From NCBI GenBank assembly GCA_963989385.1, contig OZ022499.1:33348993-33412992 (forward strand): a stretch of DNA of 64,000 nucleotides, given 5' to 3'. Shown piece by piece: positions 35,735 to 48,067 of this stretch. The position numbers were made by a program, and so were the translations under genes. A model generated the notes under the pieces. It was not told the DNA's origin, did no database searches, and saw only the letters and a list, made by a program, of their open reading frames with translations. The DNA is from Ctena decussata (lineage: Eukaryota > Mollusca > Bivalvia > Lucinida > Lucinidae). Within the stretch, counting starts at the first letter, position 1; each line of letters starts with the position of its first letter.

Positions 35735-35959
35735 ACTTCACCATATTTCTTTGGCATTCAAGCAGATTTTTCCCCTTTTCCAGAAGGACTCCAAATATCT
35801 AAATCAGTCTGGTCAAATTCTGCTATAATGTGGGCTTTTCCCCTTCAAAACAATCCCAAAGACCAAGAGCCATACTAAAAGACAGATCTAGGTTCTTGGG
35901 ATTGTTTTGGATTGGAAAAACCTACATCTTATTATCACTAAAGAAATATGGTAAAGTGC
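35735..35959. mobile_element. Palindromic element, ends CACTTCACCATATTTCTTT
   Basis: 'cacttcaccatatttcttt' at the left is complementary to 'aaagaaatatggtaaagtg' at the right. Inner arms 'tgggcttttccccttcaaaa' and 'ttttggattggaaaaacct' pair with some mismatches. Confidence 0.65.
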
Positions 35960-35993
35960 CAGACAGTACTTCTGTATTTCCATTTGAAAGTCC

Positions 35994-36209
35994 TTAACCC
36001 TTAAAGTGCCAAAAATTAAAATTAAAGTTAAATTTGCAATCAGTGTAGATCCAGATGAGGTGGCTCATAATGAGCCACCTCATCTGAATCTACACTGTTT
36101 GCCCTCTAGTGTTCGAATTCTCAATATGATATCGCTTGGACGAAACATTTTTTTTGAAATTCTGCAGACGTAAATTTTGTTGTCTGCTTTTTGGCGCATT
36201 ATGGGTTAA
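35994..36209. mobile_element. TTAA-bounded hairpin MITE, copy
   Basis: The ends are 'ttaacccttaaagtgcc' and 'ggcgcattatgggttaa'; the central hairpin is 'gatgaggtggctcataatga' and its complement. Length is 216 bp. TTAA at both termini suggests piggyBac-like target use. Confidence 0.75.
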
Positions 36210-36417
36210 TTTTTCTAAAATAAGCCTATTCCATTCAAAATTAATACATTCTTCATCAGACTGCTTTGCAAACAATGCAGATTCAGACTTTTCCTCAGAA
36301 GCAAGTTGATTATCAGCAACTTTATTTTCTGTTTACATTTTTGATGTGTGTAAACCATAGGACTTTAAAAGAGGAACAGACTAGTTCATATTCAATGGCA
36401 GAATATTTCCCCTATTA

Positions 36418-36620
36418 CAGAGCTCTAGATAAGAGGGGTATTTGATGATAATTGAGGGATAATTGTTTTTATTTCTCACTGAAACCATATGTTGTGTCCC
36501 CTCATCTGAACTGTCTCGTTGAGACGGTTCAGATGAGGGGTCACAACGTACGTTTTTATGCAGAATTAACAAAAATTATCCTTAATTATCACCAAATACT
36601 CCCTCTTATCTAGAGCTCTG
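36418..36620. mobile_element. CAGAGCTCTAGATAAG MITE, copy 3
   Basis: The element is 203 bp with the same termini and core as copies 1, 2 and 4. The flanks (tatta and actgg) do not match, so the target duplication is lost or the site has rearranged. It ends 30 bp from the donor of exon 10. Confidence 0.8.
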
Positions 36621-36650
36621 ACTGGCCTGGCCTATATATAATCAACCTAC

Positions 36651-36977
36651 CCTGTGTTGTTTCAGCTGCTCCTTCACTCTTTCAAAATCAGTCCATGCGG
36701 GTTCAGCCACTAATGTTGCTTCTGCTTGTTCAGCCCAGCCCTCAAGGGCCTCAACAGTCTGGGTAAAGTCTTTGGCTAGGGCCTCAGCCTGCTGTAACTG
36801 CCTTGTCTTCTCGGCTGCCTGGGCCTGGAGGGACAACCATTGTTTGTTGGCATCAGCAAGCTGTTTCTGGACACTGGTTTTCTCTACTGGGTCTGAGGTG
36901 TGCTTAATGAGATCTCCTCCTTGATTTCTGAGGTTGTCTAGTTTCTTCTTGAAGGGATCAAACTCTCCTAGCAGCTC
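36651..36977 (-). CDS. Spectrin-rod exon 10
   Basis: The exon has 327 bp (109 codons, phase 0/0), with acceptor TCTTTTCAG|GAG and donor AGG|GTAGGT. It starts ELLGEFDPFKKKLDNLRNQG (helix B), continues with ADANKQWLSLQAQAAEK (helix C) and closes with VEALEGWAEQAEATLVAEP (next helix A) and LKQHR. The Trp positions match those of the other repeats. It joins the preceding exon's EVIYRHE directly, so no repeat is missing across the 12.9-kb intron. Confidence 0.88.
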
Positions 36978-38136
36978 CTGAAAAGAGATGGAGAGTTAAC
37001 CTGTTACTTTTTGTCAGATGCAAAGTTGTCATTTGTTGTATTTCAGCATAGGTGTTGAATTTAGTGCAATACTGCTGTGCTATGCTTTATATACATGTAC
37101 CGTATATACTTGCATTCCCCATATGACCTATTTCTAACATTTCCATCATTTTTTAGAATCCCCCATATAAATTTTATAGAGCAATTCCAAAGCACACCTT
37201 TTCTAAAATTCACCCCTTTTTCTAGCATTCCTTATGTTATCTTTTTCTAGCATTCCTTGTGACCCTTTTGTAGCATTCCCTATAAGAACCTTTTCTACAA
37301 TTCCCTGTCTGTTTTGTCTACCATCTCATGATTTTTTTCTAGCATGTTTCATACATCTTTCATTGCCCTATTTATGTACAATGGATCTGATGCGAATATG
37401 GGCTTGGTAGGGCAGTTTACTGAATGCTGCAGTGTATGAAGTGAACCCTATAAACCCTTGGAGGCCAGTAATCTTGTCAACTGAAACATGCCAATCAATT
37501 ATATAATTCACAGTCTTCTTTCCCAATAGGTATGTTCTATTCAGTTTCACAAACTACTGTAAATTTCAACTCAACTATAGGTGCATATATTGACTTTGAC
37601 TGAATAGCAAACATAAGTAAAAATTTAAATTAAAAGGAATGAATCTTTATCATGTCAAAGCATGAAGACACCCAATAAAATATCAACAAAGATCTTATTC
37701 ATTGAAAAGCTGTTAAAATGAGGACTCAATTCATTGGTGATTCTTTATTGCTGAATTTGGGAGAAAAAAAAATCACCTTTAACATCTTTGTTAGCAGTTT
37801 TTAGGTAGCTTTAAAGGTCTGTCAGACTAGTTGAATTTCAAATATTGCATTTTCTTAAATAAGTTGTTCAAAGCACTGTTAGCTTAACGAAGCTCATTAA
37901 GCCTTCTAGTACACATAAAACCAATTCTAATGCACTTACAAATATAACGCGACTTCTGATTGGATAACGTCAAAAATTTGCGACAGTATATTCTGCGATA
38001 TACTGTCGCAAACCCGACGTCATTAAGTTACGTTGCTTCTCATTGGCTGACGTTGGTTTTACGTTGCTGACGGCGCTTGAAATGTGTGCAAAATAGTACA
38101 TTATGAAAGGTGAAAATGTGGAAAAGTGCATTAGAA

Positions 38137-38306
38137 TGGGGATAACTGTATTAAAAATTGTCATTTGGGGAGGTAAATCATCGGTTTTATGGTCGCAAAT
38201 TGCATTTTACGGCTCCGCTGGCGCGTCGTCGTAAAACGAAATTTCAGACCATAAAACCGATGATTTACCACCCCAAATGACAATTTTAAAGACAGTTATC
38301 CCCTAA
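38137..38306. mobile_element. Long-stem hairpin element
   Basis: 'ggggataactgtattaaaaa' and 'ggtaaatcatcggttttatg' on the left arm are complementary to 'cataaaaccgatgatttacc' and 'cagttatcccc' on the right. The stem is about 58 bp around a CG-rich loop (ggctccgctggcgcgtcgtc). A second hairpin just left (gcgacagtatattctgcgat) may belong to the same element. Confidence 0.65.
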
Positions 38307-39357
38307 GTGAGCTAATACATTTGAGAAGTTTTCAATTTTTCAGCAAAACTGCAAATCATTTTTTTTTAGCAAAAATGGTCATATTTTTGCATATGATGCA
38401 TTTAAAAATGTAACACGTCACCCATAACATCTTTAGCTTTGTACAACAGAGCCGAGGACACTCCATGTTGCATCCACAACAGTTACTGATACTGTCCTGA
38501 ATCCTAGGCTCTCGTTCTCTGTTCAAAACTTCATTAAAATCTTTTAAATCTTAAGAATTTTCTTCAATAAGTCTTTATCCAAAGTTTGTATGTTAAGTTC
38601 AACAAACTTTGTCTGCCTGAATAATGCCAATATCAACAGTCTAACCATAACAATTCCATTCAAATTCCATATTTCAACCTCCAAGTGTTTAATTAAAGGA
38701 TTTACAAGGCGCTAAGTGCTTGAAATTCACCTGGATCAAGCTTTTTAAATTACATGTATAACTAAGACTAAAGAAACAACCTTTGATATACAAAAGCCAT
38801 CCTCAAAGTTTGAAATAACTGTTGGTCAATAAACTGAACTCTGTCAGGTAATTTGTTACACTAAAATTGAAAGGCCCAAGAATTAACAAAGCCAGTTTGT
38901 CAGAAATTAGATCCATTTTGTCAGGGAAAGAAACTTTGCTATTTTTAGTTTTGACTTGATTACTCTTAAAGGAAAAAAAAACTCTCCTGGGAGCAAGGTC
39001 TATCCTCAACAGTGGAAGGGCTTCATCTACCAGGAAGCAAAGAAGAAATCACCAAAGTTTTTCCCCATTGTAAAAGTGTATGGGGGTGCGTGAGTGGGTG
39101 GGTGGGCAGGGAGGGGGCAGGGATGCAGGTGTACCCATACATGTTAAGGTTTCATAAACTGTCAAATATTGATAATCATTGACAAACCCCATATTCTGCT
39201 GATGCCAACTTTACATTAAACTGAAAAGCAAGCACGTGTTAACCCACTGCATTCTGGGTATTTTTTGTCGTCTGCTGAAATTGTAGTCTGCATCAAAAAT
39301 AAAAAAATATTTTATAATATTGGTCTAACTAGCTCTTGTAGAAATGATGTCTATGCA

Positions 39358-39423
39358 GCAAACAGTTTGGATCTCAGAGCAGGCCCACATTTGTGGGGCC
39401 TGATCTGGATCCAAACTGTTTGC
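39358..39423. repeat. CAAACAGT hairpin (family B)
   Basis: 'gcaaacagtttggatctcag' and 'gatctggatccaaactgttt' are complementary arms around 'gcccacatttgtggggc'. Confidence 0.6.
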
Positions 39424-40025
39424 CCAGATACCCCTAAAAGGGTATCACGAATGGAATGGGTAAATAAAGCTGGAAATTGCAAAATACCATGTAAAACAAA
39501 GTTACAACAGCTTCTGAATGTTTGGAAGTATTTACTTATTTGCCTAAATGGGTTGAGGATGACTGAGCAAATGTTTACATTTAATCGTTTTATCAAAATC
39601 TTTAAATGGACAGAACCCTTAAAGGATCTAATTTCTGTTATGCCTTTCAAGTACCTCTGTTATGACCTTATGCTCTGATAATTGTTAGATTAGATTGTGA
39701 CATTGTTCCACCATAGTTTGATAACATTCTCAAAGAATAATAACCATATGGCTGTACTATACATGACACGTATTTGACATTTTATTCAATTTTAATTCTT
39801 CAGAGCTAACCTTGGTCACAGACAGAACAATAACATTTAAGTCATTTCTTTCTTATAGCAGTGGTACAAAAACTGAACTAGAGGTGGCAGTAAGCATGGC
39901 TTACTAAATACCCCCCAAATTTAGCACTTAATTTGTTTTGTTTTTTGGGAAGGTGGGGGGGGGGAGGACAATGTGAAAACAGTATACCCCCCTCAAACAC
40001 AGTTTGCGAGGGGTTTAAATATACA

Positions 40026-42141
40026 ATCATAGCTAAAATGGCAGCTTACAAATCATAACTAGAAAAGCAGTTCATGGATCAAAGCTAAAATAGCAGTCCA
40101 TGGACCGTAGCTAAAATAGCAGTCCATGGATCATAGCTATAATGGCAGTCCATGTATCAGTTCATTGTTCATAATCAGAATAGCAGTCCATATATCATGG
40201 CTCATATCTTATATGGCAGTCCATGGATCATAGCCAGAATGGCAGTCCATGGATCAAAGCTATGATCACAGTCCTTGGATAATAACTAGAATGGTAGTCC
40301 ATGGATCCCAGTTAAGATGGCAGTACATGGATCATAGTCGAGTCCAAGGCTCAAAACCTTAAATGGCAGTCCACAGATTAAAGCAAGAATGGCAGTCCAT
40401 CGATCATAGCAAGACTGGCAGCCCATTGATCATAGTTAGAATAGCAGTCCATGGATCATATCTAGAATTGCCTACCTTGGATCATTTAACTGATTATTCA
40501 ACTGATCACAGCTAGAATGGGAGTCAATGGACGATAGCTAATATGACAGCCCATGGATCATAGCTAGATACGCAGTCCATGGACCATAGCTAAAATGGCA
40601 ATCCATGGATCATAGCTAAAATGGCAGCCATTGATCATAGCTAAAATGGCAGTCCACTGATCATAGCTAGCATGGCAGTCCATGGATCATAGCTGGAATG
40701 GTAGTCCATGTATCACTCCATTGATCATAGTTCGAATAGCAGTCCATGTATCATGGCTAGAATGGCAGTCCATGAATCCTAGCCAGAATGGCAGTCCATG
40801 GATCAAAGCTACAATCACAGTCCTTGGATCATAACTAGAATGGCAGTCCATGGATCAGTAAAGATGGCAGTACATGGATCATAGTTAAAACGGAGTCCAT
40901 GGTTCAAAACCTTAAATGGCTGTCCACAGATTAAAGCAAGAATGGCTGTCCATGGGTCACAGCTGGACTGGCAGCCCTTTGATCATGGTTAGAATAACAG
41001 TCCATGGATCATACCTAGAGCGGCAGTCCATGGATCATTTCACTAATTATTCAACTGATCACAGCTAGAATGGTAGTCAATGGACCATAGCTTATATGGC
41101 AGTCCATGCATCAAAGCTAGATAGGCAGTCTTTGGACCATAGCTAAAATGACAGCCCATGCATCATAGTTTAAATGGCTGTCCATGGATCATAACTAGAA
41201 TGACAGCCCACAAATTATAGCTAGAATGGTGTCCATGGCTCATACCTAAAATGGCAGTCCACAGATTAAAGCCAGAATGGCAGTCTATGGATCATTTCAT
41301 TGATCATTCAATTGATTATAGCTTCAGTGGCAGTCCATGGACCAATGCTATACTGGCAATCCATGGTTCATAGCTTGAATGGCAATCCATGGATCACAGC
41401 TAAGATGGCAGTACATGGATCATAGCTAGAATGGCAGTCCATGGATAGTTTAAATGGAATCTATGGATCATATTTTAAATGGCAGTCTACAGATTAATGC
41501 AAGAATGGCAGTCCATGAATCACGGCGAAGATGGGAGTACATGGATCACAGCTAAGATGGCAGTGCATGAATCATAGCTAGAATGGCAGTCCATGGATAG
41601 TTTAAATGGGGTCCATGGCTCATATCCTTACATGGCAGTCCACAGATTAAAGCAAGAATGGCAGTCCATGGATCATAGCTAGAATGGCAGTCTATGGATC
41701 ACAGCTAAGATGGCAGTACATGGATCATAGCTAGAATGGCAGTCCATGGATTGTTTAAATGGAGTCCATGGCTCATAACCTTAAATGGCAGTCCACAGAT
41801 TAAAGCAAGAATGGCAGTCCATGGATCATAGCTAGACTAGCAGCCCATTGATCATAGTTAGAATAGCAGTCAATGGATCATACCCAGAATGGCAGTCCTT
41901 GGATCATTTAACTGATTATTCAACTGATCACAGCTACAATGGGTGTCAATGGACCATTGCTAATATGGCAGTCCATGGATCATAGCTAGATAGGCAGTCC
42001 ATGGACCACAGCTAAAATAGCTGGTCATGGATCATAGCAAGACTAGCAGCCATTTGATCATAGTTAGAATAGCAGTCCATGGATCATAGCTAGAATGGCA
42101 GTCCATGGATCATTTCACTGATTATTCAATTGATCATAGCT
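40026..42141. repeat. 26-bp minisatellite, about 2.1 kb
   Basis: The unit is close to 'atcatagctaaaatggcagt' plus 'ccatgg'. About 80 degenerate copies follow one another, with higher-order blocks carrying 'ccacagattaaagcaagaat' or 'tgattattcaactgatc' variants several hundred bases apart. Almost every unit holds ccatgg. Confidence 0.92.
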
Positions 42142-42764
42142 TCAAAATCATCAAACTTAGACTTTAGAGCTCCTATTTTTTAGGATGAAGTGTGGCTTTA
42201 TCATCAATACTATTTTCAACATCCACCATTGATGGTATACAAATCAGAGCCAGGCTCCCAAGTATTAGATGGCCATCCCTACCCTACCCTACCTCACCCC
42301 ACCCCTATCATTCAGAGACCACAATTTCAGACAGAAACAAAAATAGGCTTTCTAATGCTATTAACAATTTTTCATAAATGTCTGTCTACCATAAGGCAAA
42401 ATGATTTGTGTATATAAAACATGTTTTGTCAAAATAATTATAGCCCCCTGTCAAAATAAATCTTCAAAATCAATATTATGGGTACTTATACAAATTTTAA
42501 TGAGTTCTTAAAGATCTATTACTATATTTCTTAACAAATCTATAGCTTTATTATTACAGAGCTTTGCTAAGTTTCCAAATTTTATCCTTTTGTTATGATA
42601 ATGCTTGTATCTTCACTCAAGTTTTTCCAAAGGTACAAACAATTGGGTTGTGCTAGCCAACACCCTATATAAAAAGCATAATGCACATTATGCACAGTCT
42701 CATCAGGTAGATACCCACTGGCTTTTAAGAAGAATCAACATACAGATTAGATGCTTATTCCTGA

Positions 42765-42865
42765 GAAGCAGTCTGGTCTGGTCTACAGTGTTTGCTATAG
42801 CAAACACTGTAGACCCAGATTAGAGCAAACACTGTAAACCCAGATCAGACTGCTTCTAGGAGAAT
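42765..42865. repeat. Double CAAACACTG hairpin (family B)
   Basis: 'gaagcagtctggtctggtct' (the left arm) and 'agatcagactgcttc' surround 'gtgtttgctatagcaaacac', itself a perfect palindrome, and a repeated 'gcaaacactgtaaaccc'. It looks like two family B elements fused head to head. Confidence 0.6.
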
Positions 42866-43461
42866 TTTTATTAAAGTCTATCCAGATACATGTATAAAGG
42901 GTAAATAGAGAAGTATGACTCTTTCAGTGTAAAGCCAAAAAGAAAATTATTTGAAAGTTGTTTGTTTGAATTATTGCCAAAAGAAAATCATACACAAAAG
43001 GATCAGGTAACCCAAGACAAATACCGCAATTAAAAAACAATTAAAAATCAATTAAATTTTGTTACACTTTACTGTAGATATATAAAGAATGTTTTATTTA
43101 CTGTCATTTTCAGAAATCTGAAGCTTGTAAAACAGTTACTTCTACAGAGTACAAAATTAAGAAGGTCATCTGAATTCCGTACAGAACTACTTGACAGACA
43201 CAAAATGAATTTATTTTTCTTTTTTATTATCTATCAAGGCTGATTTGTATTTATTTTTTGGATACTCCAAACTTTGGGGTGGCTTTCCTGATTTTTACAG
43301 TGTAACTGCAGCATGATTGTAAGTAAGCGGCAATATAATTACAAATAAATGAACACTTGGCAATACTAACTGTAATTTTGCCTTGAAAATGACTATGCAT
43401 TTAACTTCTGCTATACCGTAGGTATCTTAACAACTGCAAATACAGGGACAGAGACATCTAG

Positions 43462-43526
43462 GCAAACAGTGTATGCCCAGCTCAGAGGGCTTCAGAAGCA
43501 GTCTGAGCTGGGTATGCACTAAATGC
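43462..43526. repeat. CAAACAGTG hairpin (family B)
   Basis: 'gtgtatgcccagctcagagg' and 'agtctgagctgggtatgcac' form the arms, with 'cttcagaag' at the tip. Confidence 0.55.
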
Positions 43527-44165
43527 CATTCTGCTAGAACAATTCTGACAAAATCTTTTTTAAATAAAATCCACTGATCAAATATCGGGCTAATTACAGC
43601 AACTGATTAAGATGTTCAAATATTAACTTATAAGATAACAACCATTCAATAAAATTTAAAGCAAATAAAAAATGCATACCTTGGCACTGAGATTAATCTG
43701 ATTATTAGCCAATCAGAGGTGACCAAAACCTTATCTTCCAGAAAATATCTTATATTGCATAGTAGCTTCCAAAATGTCTGACTTTATTCCAACTTTAATT
43801 GACCCAGCAAATACGAAGGTGCAAAATCTGGTGATTCTATATCTACTAAACCTAAGATCGAGTTAGAAGCACTAACAAACTTATCTCTTGAATGTAATTC
43901 AACTCCTATTTAGCCACCGATTTTTATTGGAATTCGGCCAGATAAACGCCAATACATTTTTACTATCAATCGACTAAAATTGAACTAGCTAATTTGAATG
44001 GGCTTTTGTAAAATAGATGAGCATGCTTTTGTAAATATTACCGTATTTGTCCAAATATTTGGTAATATTGTAAATTACTACTTTAATTTTGTAAAAAAAA
44101 AAATTCATGTTGAAACTGGAAAGAACCCCATGGCATCATTGAAAAATCTTTCGGCCAAATCTAAA

Positions 44166-44232
44166 AAAACAGTGCAGACTCTGATCAGACTGCTCATGAA
44201 GAGCAGTCTGATCAGGGTCTATACTGTTTGCT
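44166..44232. repeat. CAAACAGTG hairpin (family B)
   Basis: 'acagtgcagactctgatcag' pairs with 'ctgatcagggtctatactgt', closed by 'actgctcatgaagagcagt'. Confidence 0.6.
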
Positions 44233-44692
44233 CAGATATTTACAGTAACGTTTACTATCAATCTGTGAAAATTAAACAGTCTTAATTTGAATGAGAATTC
44301 AGACAATAGATGAGTTAGGGTTTTTGTAAAGCTAATGAGAATTAAATCGAAATATCAGATCTATGTGTGTAATCGGAAATTAAACCAACTATTATGATTT
44401 AAACCGAGGTGAAAATGAAAAGAGAAATTAAATGGGAGGAAACTGGAATTAATAGGGTGCAATAAAATTATGTTGCACACTATAATACAATTCTAATTTA
44501 TTAAGCAGGCCAAAATTTGTGAAATAAGCAGGTTCAAAGGAACTGGGAACTATCAAATATGCATAAAAAGACTTTCCTTTGCACAAATTATTTATTATTT
44601 CTTATTCCTTTTTAAAATTATTTGCAACATGACTGCAAAATTCTCTAAACCAAAATGGTCAAAAGGTGCATTTACAGCCATGAAAAGGGACC

Positions 44693-44893
44693 CAGAGCTC
44701 TACATAAGAGGGGTATTTGATGATAATTGAGGGATAATTTTTTTATTTCTCATGGAAACCATATGTTGTGACCCCTCATTTGAACCGTCTCGTTGAGACA
44801 GTTCAGATGATGGGTCACAACGTATGTTTTTAAGCAGAATTAACAAAAATTATCCTATTTATCACTAAATACTCCCTCTTATCTAGAGCTCTG
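44693..44893. mobile_element. CAGAGCTCT MITE with GGGACC duplication, copy 4
   Basis: The element is 201 bp with the family's ends (one substitution, tacataag) and core hairpin. GGGACC lies directly outside both ends (44687-44692 and 44894-44899), a 6-bp duplication; copies 1 and 2 show 5 bp. Confidence 0.85.
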
Positions 44894-45334
44894 GGGACCA
44901 CAAGACCAATAGCATTTTTTACAGCAATTTTGAGTAAACATGCTGATTTGCTGCTTAACATTTTCTGTGGCACCTACAGGCATCTAAAGACTGCCCTTTT
45001 ATGTTCAAATCAGGGCCCAAACTGCAGTATATATTTCAACCACTAGGACTGAACATGATGAACTTTCATACCTGACAATTATCACAGAATAAATCTCAAC
45101 AAATTTTGAATTGTAAGCTAGCTTCAATTTTCTGTGAGATTTTCAAAACAACTTAATGGCATTGCAACTTACACAAGGAGATTTCTTTTAGAATTTACAC
45201 AAAACAAAAAAACGTTCTTTGTTTCTGATCAGCCAGAAAGAAAATTTGCAGGGGTCTCTTTTGATTTTATCGGATCTCCCTTTAAAATCTATCAAATCTC
45301 ATGGACTGGTAGTCAGACATTATCTTGATAGATT

Positions 45335-45567
45335 GTGTTATTAACGTCCACAGTAAACAGCTATGGTCATGTCTGGACGGTCAGTTAACGTAACCACACT
45401 ATTCCTGGTCAGGCTTAGACCTCCTAAGCGGTTAACCAGTACTAAGTGCACTTACTTTCACCTGTAACTGACAACTGCCCCTCTTGAATCAGAGGAAGGA
45501 GAAATGAAAGTAAGTGGCCGGTCCGGATATCGAACCCAGGACCTCTGGCTTATATGTCAGATGCCCT
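45335..45567 (-). mobile_element. tRNA-derived SINE, copy 2 (head truncated)
   Basis: It is the same family as 35431-35675: 'acgtccacagtaaacagcta', 'gacctcctaagcggttaacc' and the B-box region 'atcgaacccaggacctctgg'. The A-box end is cut off where the next element begins near 45580. Confidence 0.72.
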
Positions 45568-45579
45568 TATAGCATGTAT

Positions 45580-45795
45580 CTTATCACTTAAATGGCCAAA
45601 AATGAAAATTGTTGAATTGGCAAACAGCAAAAATCAAGATGAGGTGGCTCATTATGAGCCACCTCATCTTGACCTACACTGTTTGCCCTCTCGTCTTTGA
45701 ATTCTCTATATGACATGCAGCTTGAATGAAACAATTTTTTTTAACTTTTGTGGACTAAATCTTGTTGTCTGCTTTTCTGATGCTTTCAGGGTTAA
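45580..45795. mobile_element. TTAA-family hairpin MITE (left end eroded)
   Basis: The core 'gatgaggtggctcattatga' hairpin and the right part to 'ttcagggttaa' match 35994-36209. The left terminal TTAA is missing at the SINE junction. Confidence 0.68.
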
Positions 45796-46186
45796 CCCCT
45801 GACTATACTTTCACTGGATATGGATCATCAAAATTCTACCCCCTATCAAGTTAAGCCAAGTGTCAACAGTTAGCAGTAAACTTACGAAAGTTTAAATACT
45901 TTATCTACAGCTACCACTTGCTGTTTACTTTTCTATAAAAGACATGCCAATATCAGTTTTCAATATTTGTTTAAAGGATAAAATATGTAACACAAATCAA
46001 GCATTACGGCATAATGGAGACCTAGGAATTATGTCAACAAATCCTGTTTTATTACCCACGTTGGCGTGAAATTCAGCGCTAGTTACTGCTGGGTGTCACA
46101 GTCTGGTTCTTGAGGTGTATAGATACACCTCAATGGGTCTGGTCCCCATTTTTACAAAAGAGATATCGTCAGCAGAATAGTATAAT

Positions 46187-46423
46187 TGAGCCACAACATG
46201 AGAAAACCAACAAAGTGGTTGTGCACCCAGCGCAGACTCAGATCTGCCTGGGCATCTGCCCAGTCTGATTAGAGTCTTCGTAAGTGCTTAAAGGGTAGCT
46301 AAGGTTCTAAGCTACCTCCATGCGGACAGCAAAGACTCTGATCAGACTGGGCGAACGCCTAGGCTGATCTGAGTCTGCGCTGGGCACACAACCACTTTGT
46401 TGTTTTTGTCATGTCGCAGCTCA
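46187..46423. mobile_element. TGAGCC palindromic element, copy at 46.2 kb
   Basis: 'tgagccacaacatgagaaaa' and 'tttttgtcatgtcgcagctc' are terminal inverted repeats; 'cagcgcagactcagatctgc' pairs with 'gatctgagtctgcgctg'. Length is 237 bp. Confidence 0.75.
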
Positions 46424-46736
46424 TATATTTTCTCTTCTCCAAGGTGGGCAACTCTTAAAGAAAGAATTTGCTATCTTAAAGCAAATTCTTTAAAGCAAAT
46501 TCTTTTCCTTCATTAAGGGAGGCAAACAGTTTCATGTCAGAGTGATCTTTCTAGAAGGTGTATTCATGCACCTTAACATTCCTTTAAGAGATGAGCCCTT
46601 TCTGAAAGTGTTTCACTGTCCAGGGGAGCACACAACAAGTTATAAAAGTTGTCTCCCTTTGAAAAAATGGCCGCAAAACATGGCTGTGTAGACATATATA
46701 CATCCAGCTGAACTACTGCATTCAATCATTGTCTGA

Positions 46737-47011
46737 TTGATTGACTGACTGATTTTTTGTTTAACGTCCACGGTAAACAGCTATGGTCATGTCCGGATGG
46801 TCAATTTCCCTAATCACACTATTCCTGGGCAGGCTTCGACCTCCTAAGCGGTTAACCAGTACTAAGTGCACATACTATCACCAGTAACTGACAACTGTCC
46901 TTCTTGAATCAGCAGAAGGAGAAACGAAAGTATATGGTCAGACCGTGTTTCGAATCCAGGACCACTGACTTATGAGTCAGGTGCCCTGCCGATTGCGCTA
47001 CGTGGCCCGGC
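46737..47011 (-). mobile_element. tRNA-derived SINE, copy 3, with 12-bp target duplication
   Basis: The same 12-mer, atcattgtctga, lies at 46725-46736 and 47012-47023. The minus strand starts with a 'gccgggccacgtagcgcaat' tRNA-like head and a B box in 'ctggattcgaaacacgg', and ends in a 'tcagtcagtcaa' tail. The long duplication is what L1/RTE-type target-primed insertion leaves. Confidence 0.87.
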
Positions 47012-47753
47012 ATCATTGTCTGAGTACGTTCTGCTTCTGCTGATGATGTGCAGTCTTTATAAGCTGTTTGCACAAGTCTTAAGAAGAATTATCCCAAAAT
47101 ATGGCTAAGTTGGGAGTTTCTGATTACTTTTTCATTCAAACTTTACAAAAAACATGTATTCAAGTCTTTTTGAAACATAACCATACCATCATGACTCTAA
47201 ATACTGGGACATGGGTGCCTGAGTGGAACTTTTTTGACTCAGTTCAGATGTTGTCATTAGCAGCAGTCTGGACAGGGTCTACACTGTCTGCCAGTAATCT
47301 TTTGATATATCTTTTTTTGTCAGTTTTTGTATTATAGTAAAATCAACTTCTCCAAATTTTTTGAGGTGATTATGCTACATGATTAGGGTGTCAAATATTA
47401 AAGGCAACTATAGTATGTCAATAATTTTATATGGATGACAAAAAATCAATCACCCTCAAAAATACATGCTTAGGAATACTGTTGAAGTATTATACCCTTC
47501 AAAGAATGATGAAATATTATTTGATTGTGTAGCAAAGTCGTATTTTGCTGCATGTGCTAACACGCAAGAATCAAACCAGCCTGCTCATACCCCAAATCTG
47601 ATCAAAGTCTTCCTTTTTTCCCATTTACAATATGTGCTCCCTAGGGTATCTAAAAATGGATCAGTGAAGACTCTAATCAATTTGGGCTAATGTGCAGGTT
47701 GATGTTAGTATTTAATGTATGCACAAGGCTTTAGGTCCCTTTTGGCTAATCAT

Positions 47754-47965
47754 TTAACTCTTTAAGTACCAAAAAGCAGACAACAAACTTTACGTCTGCA
47801 AAAATTCAAAAAAAAGCCTTGTCCAAGACATTTCATATTGAGAATTCAAAGACTAGAAGGCAAACACTGTAGATCTAGATGAGGCAGCTCATCATGAGCC
47901 GCCTCATCAGGATCTACGCTGTTTGCAAATTCTGCTAATTTCGTCACTGGTGCTTAAAGAGTTAA
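47754..47965. mobile_element. TTAA-bounded hairpin MITE, best copy
   Basis: The ends are 'ttaactctttaagtacc' and 'ggtgcttaaagagttaa', a near-perfect inverted pair; the centre is 'gatgaggcagctcatcatga' with its complement. Length is 212 bp. It shows best that the whole family is bounded by TTAA. Confidence 0.8.
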
Positions 47966-48067
47966 CCTGAGAAATGAGAATATGGATCTGATAAAAAGGT
48001 AAAGGTTTCCCATAGCCTAGTGCCTGTAGGGCAGTGCGGTTCAGAGGCCAAAAATATCTTGGGCACA

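Noticed and set aside
39940..39970. G-run near 39950 as a quadruplex regulatory site
   Set aside because: A single poly-G tract without spaced G-triplets on either side; no gene start nearby.
40026..42141. Regular short repeats suggesting a CRISPR array
   Set aside because: Units are contiguous without unique spacers, copies are degenerate, and the context is an animal intron.
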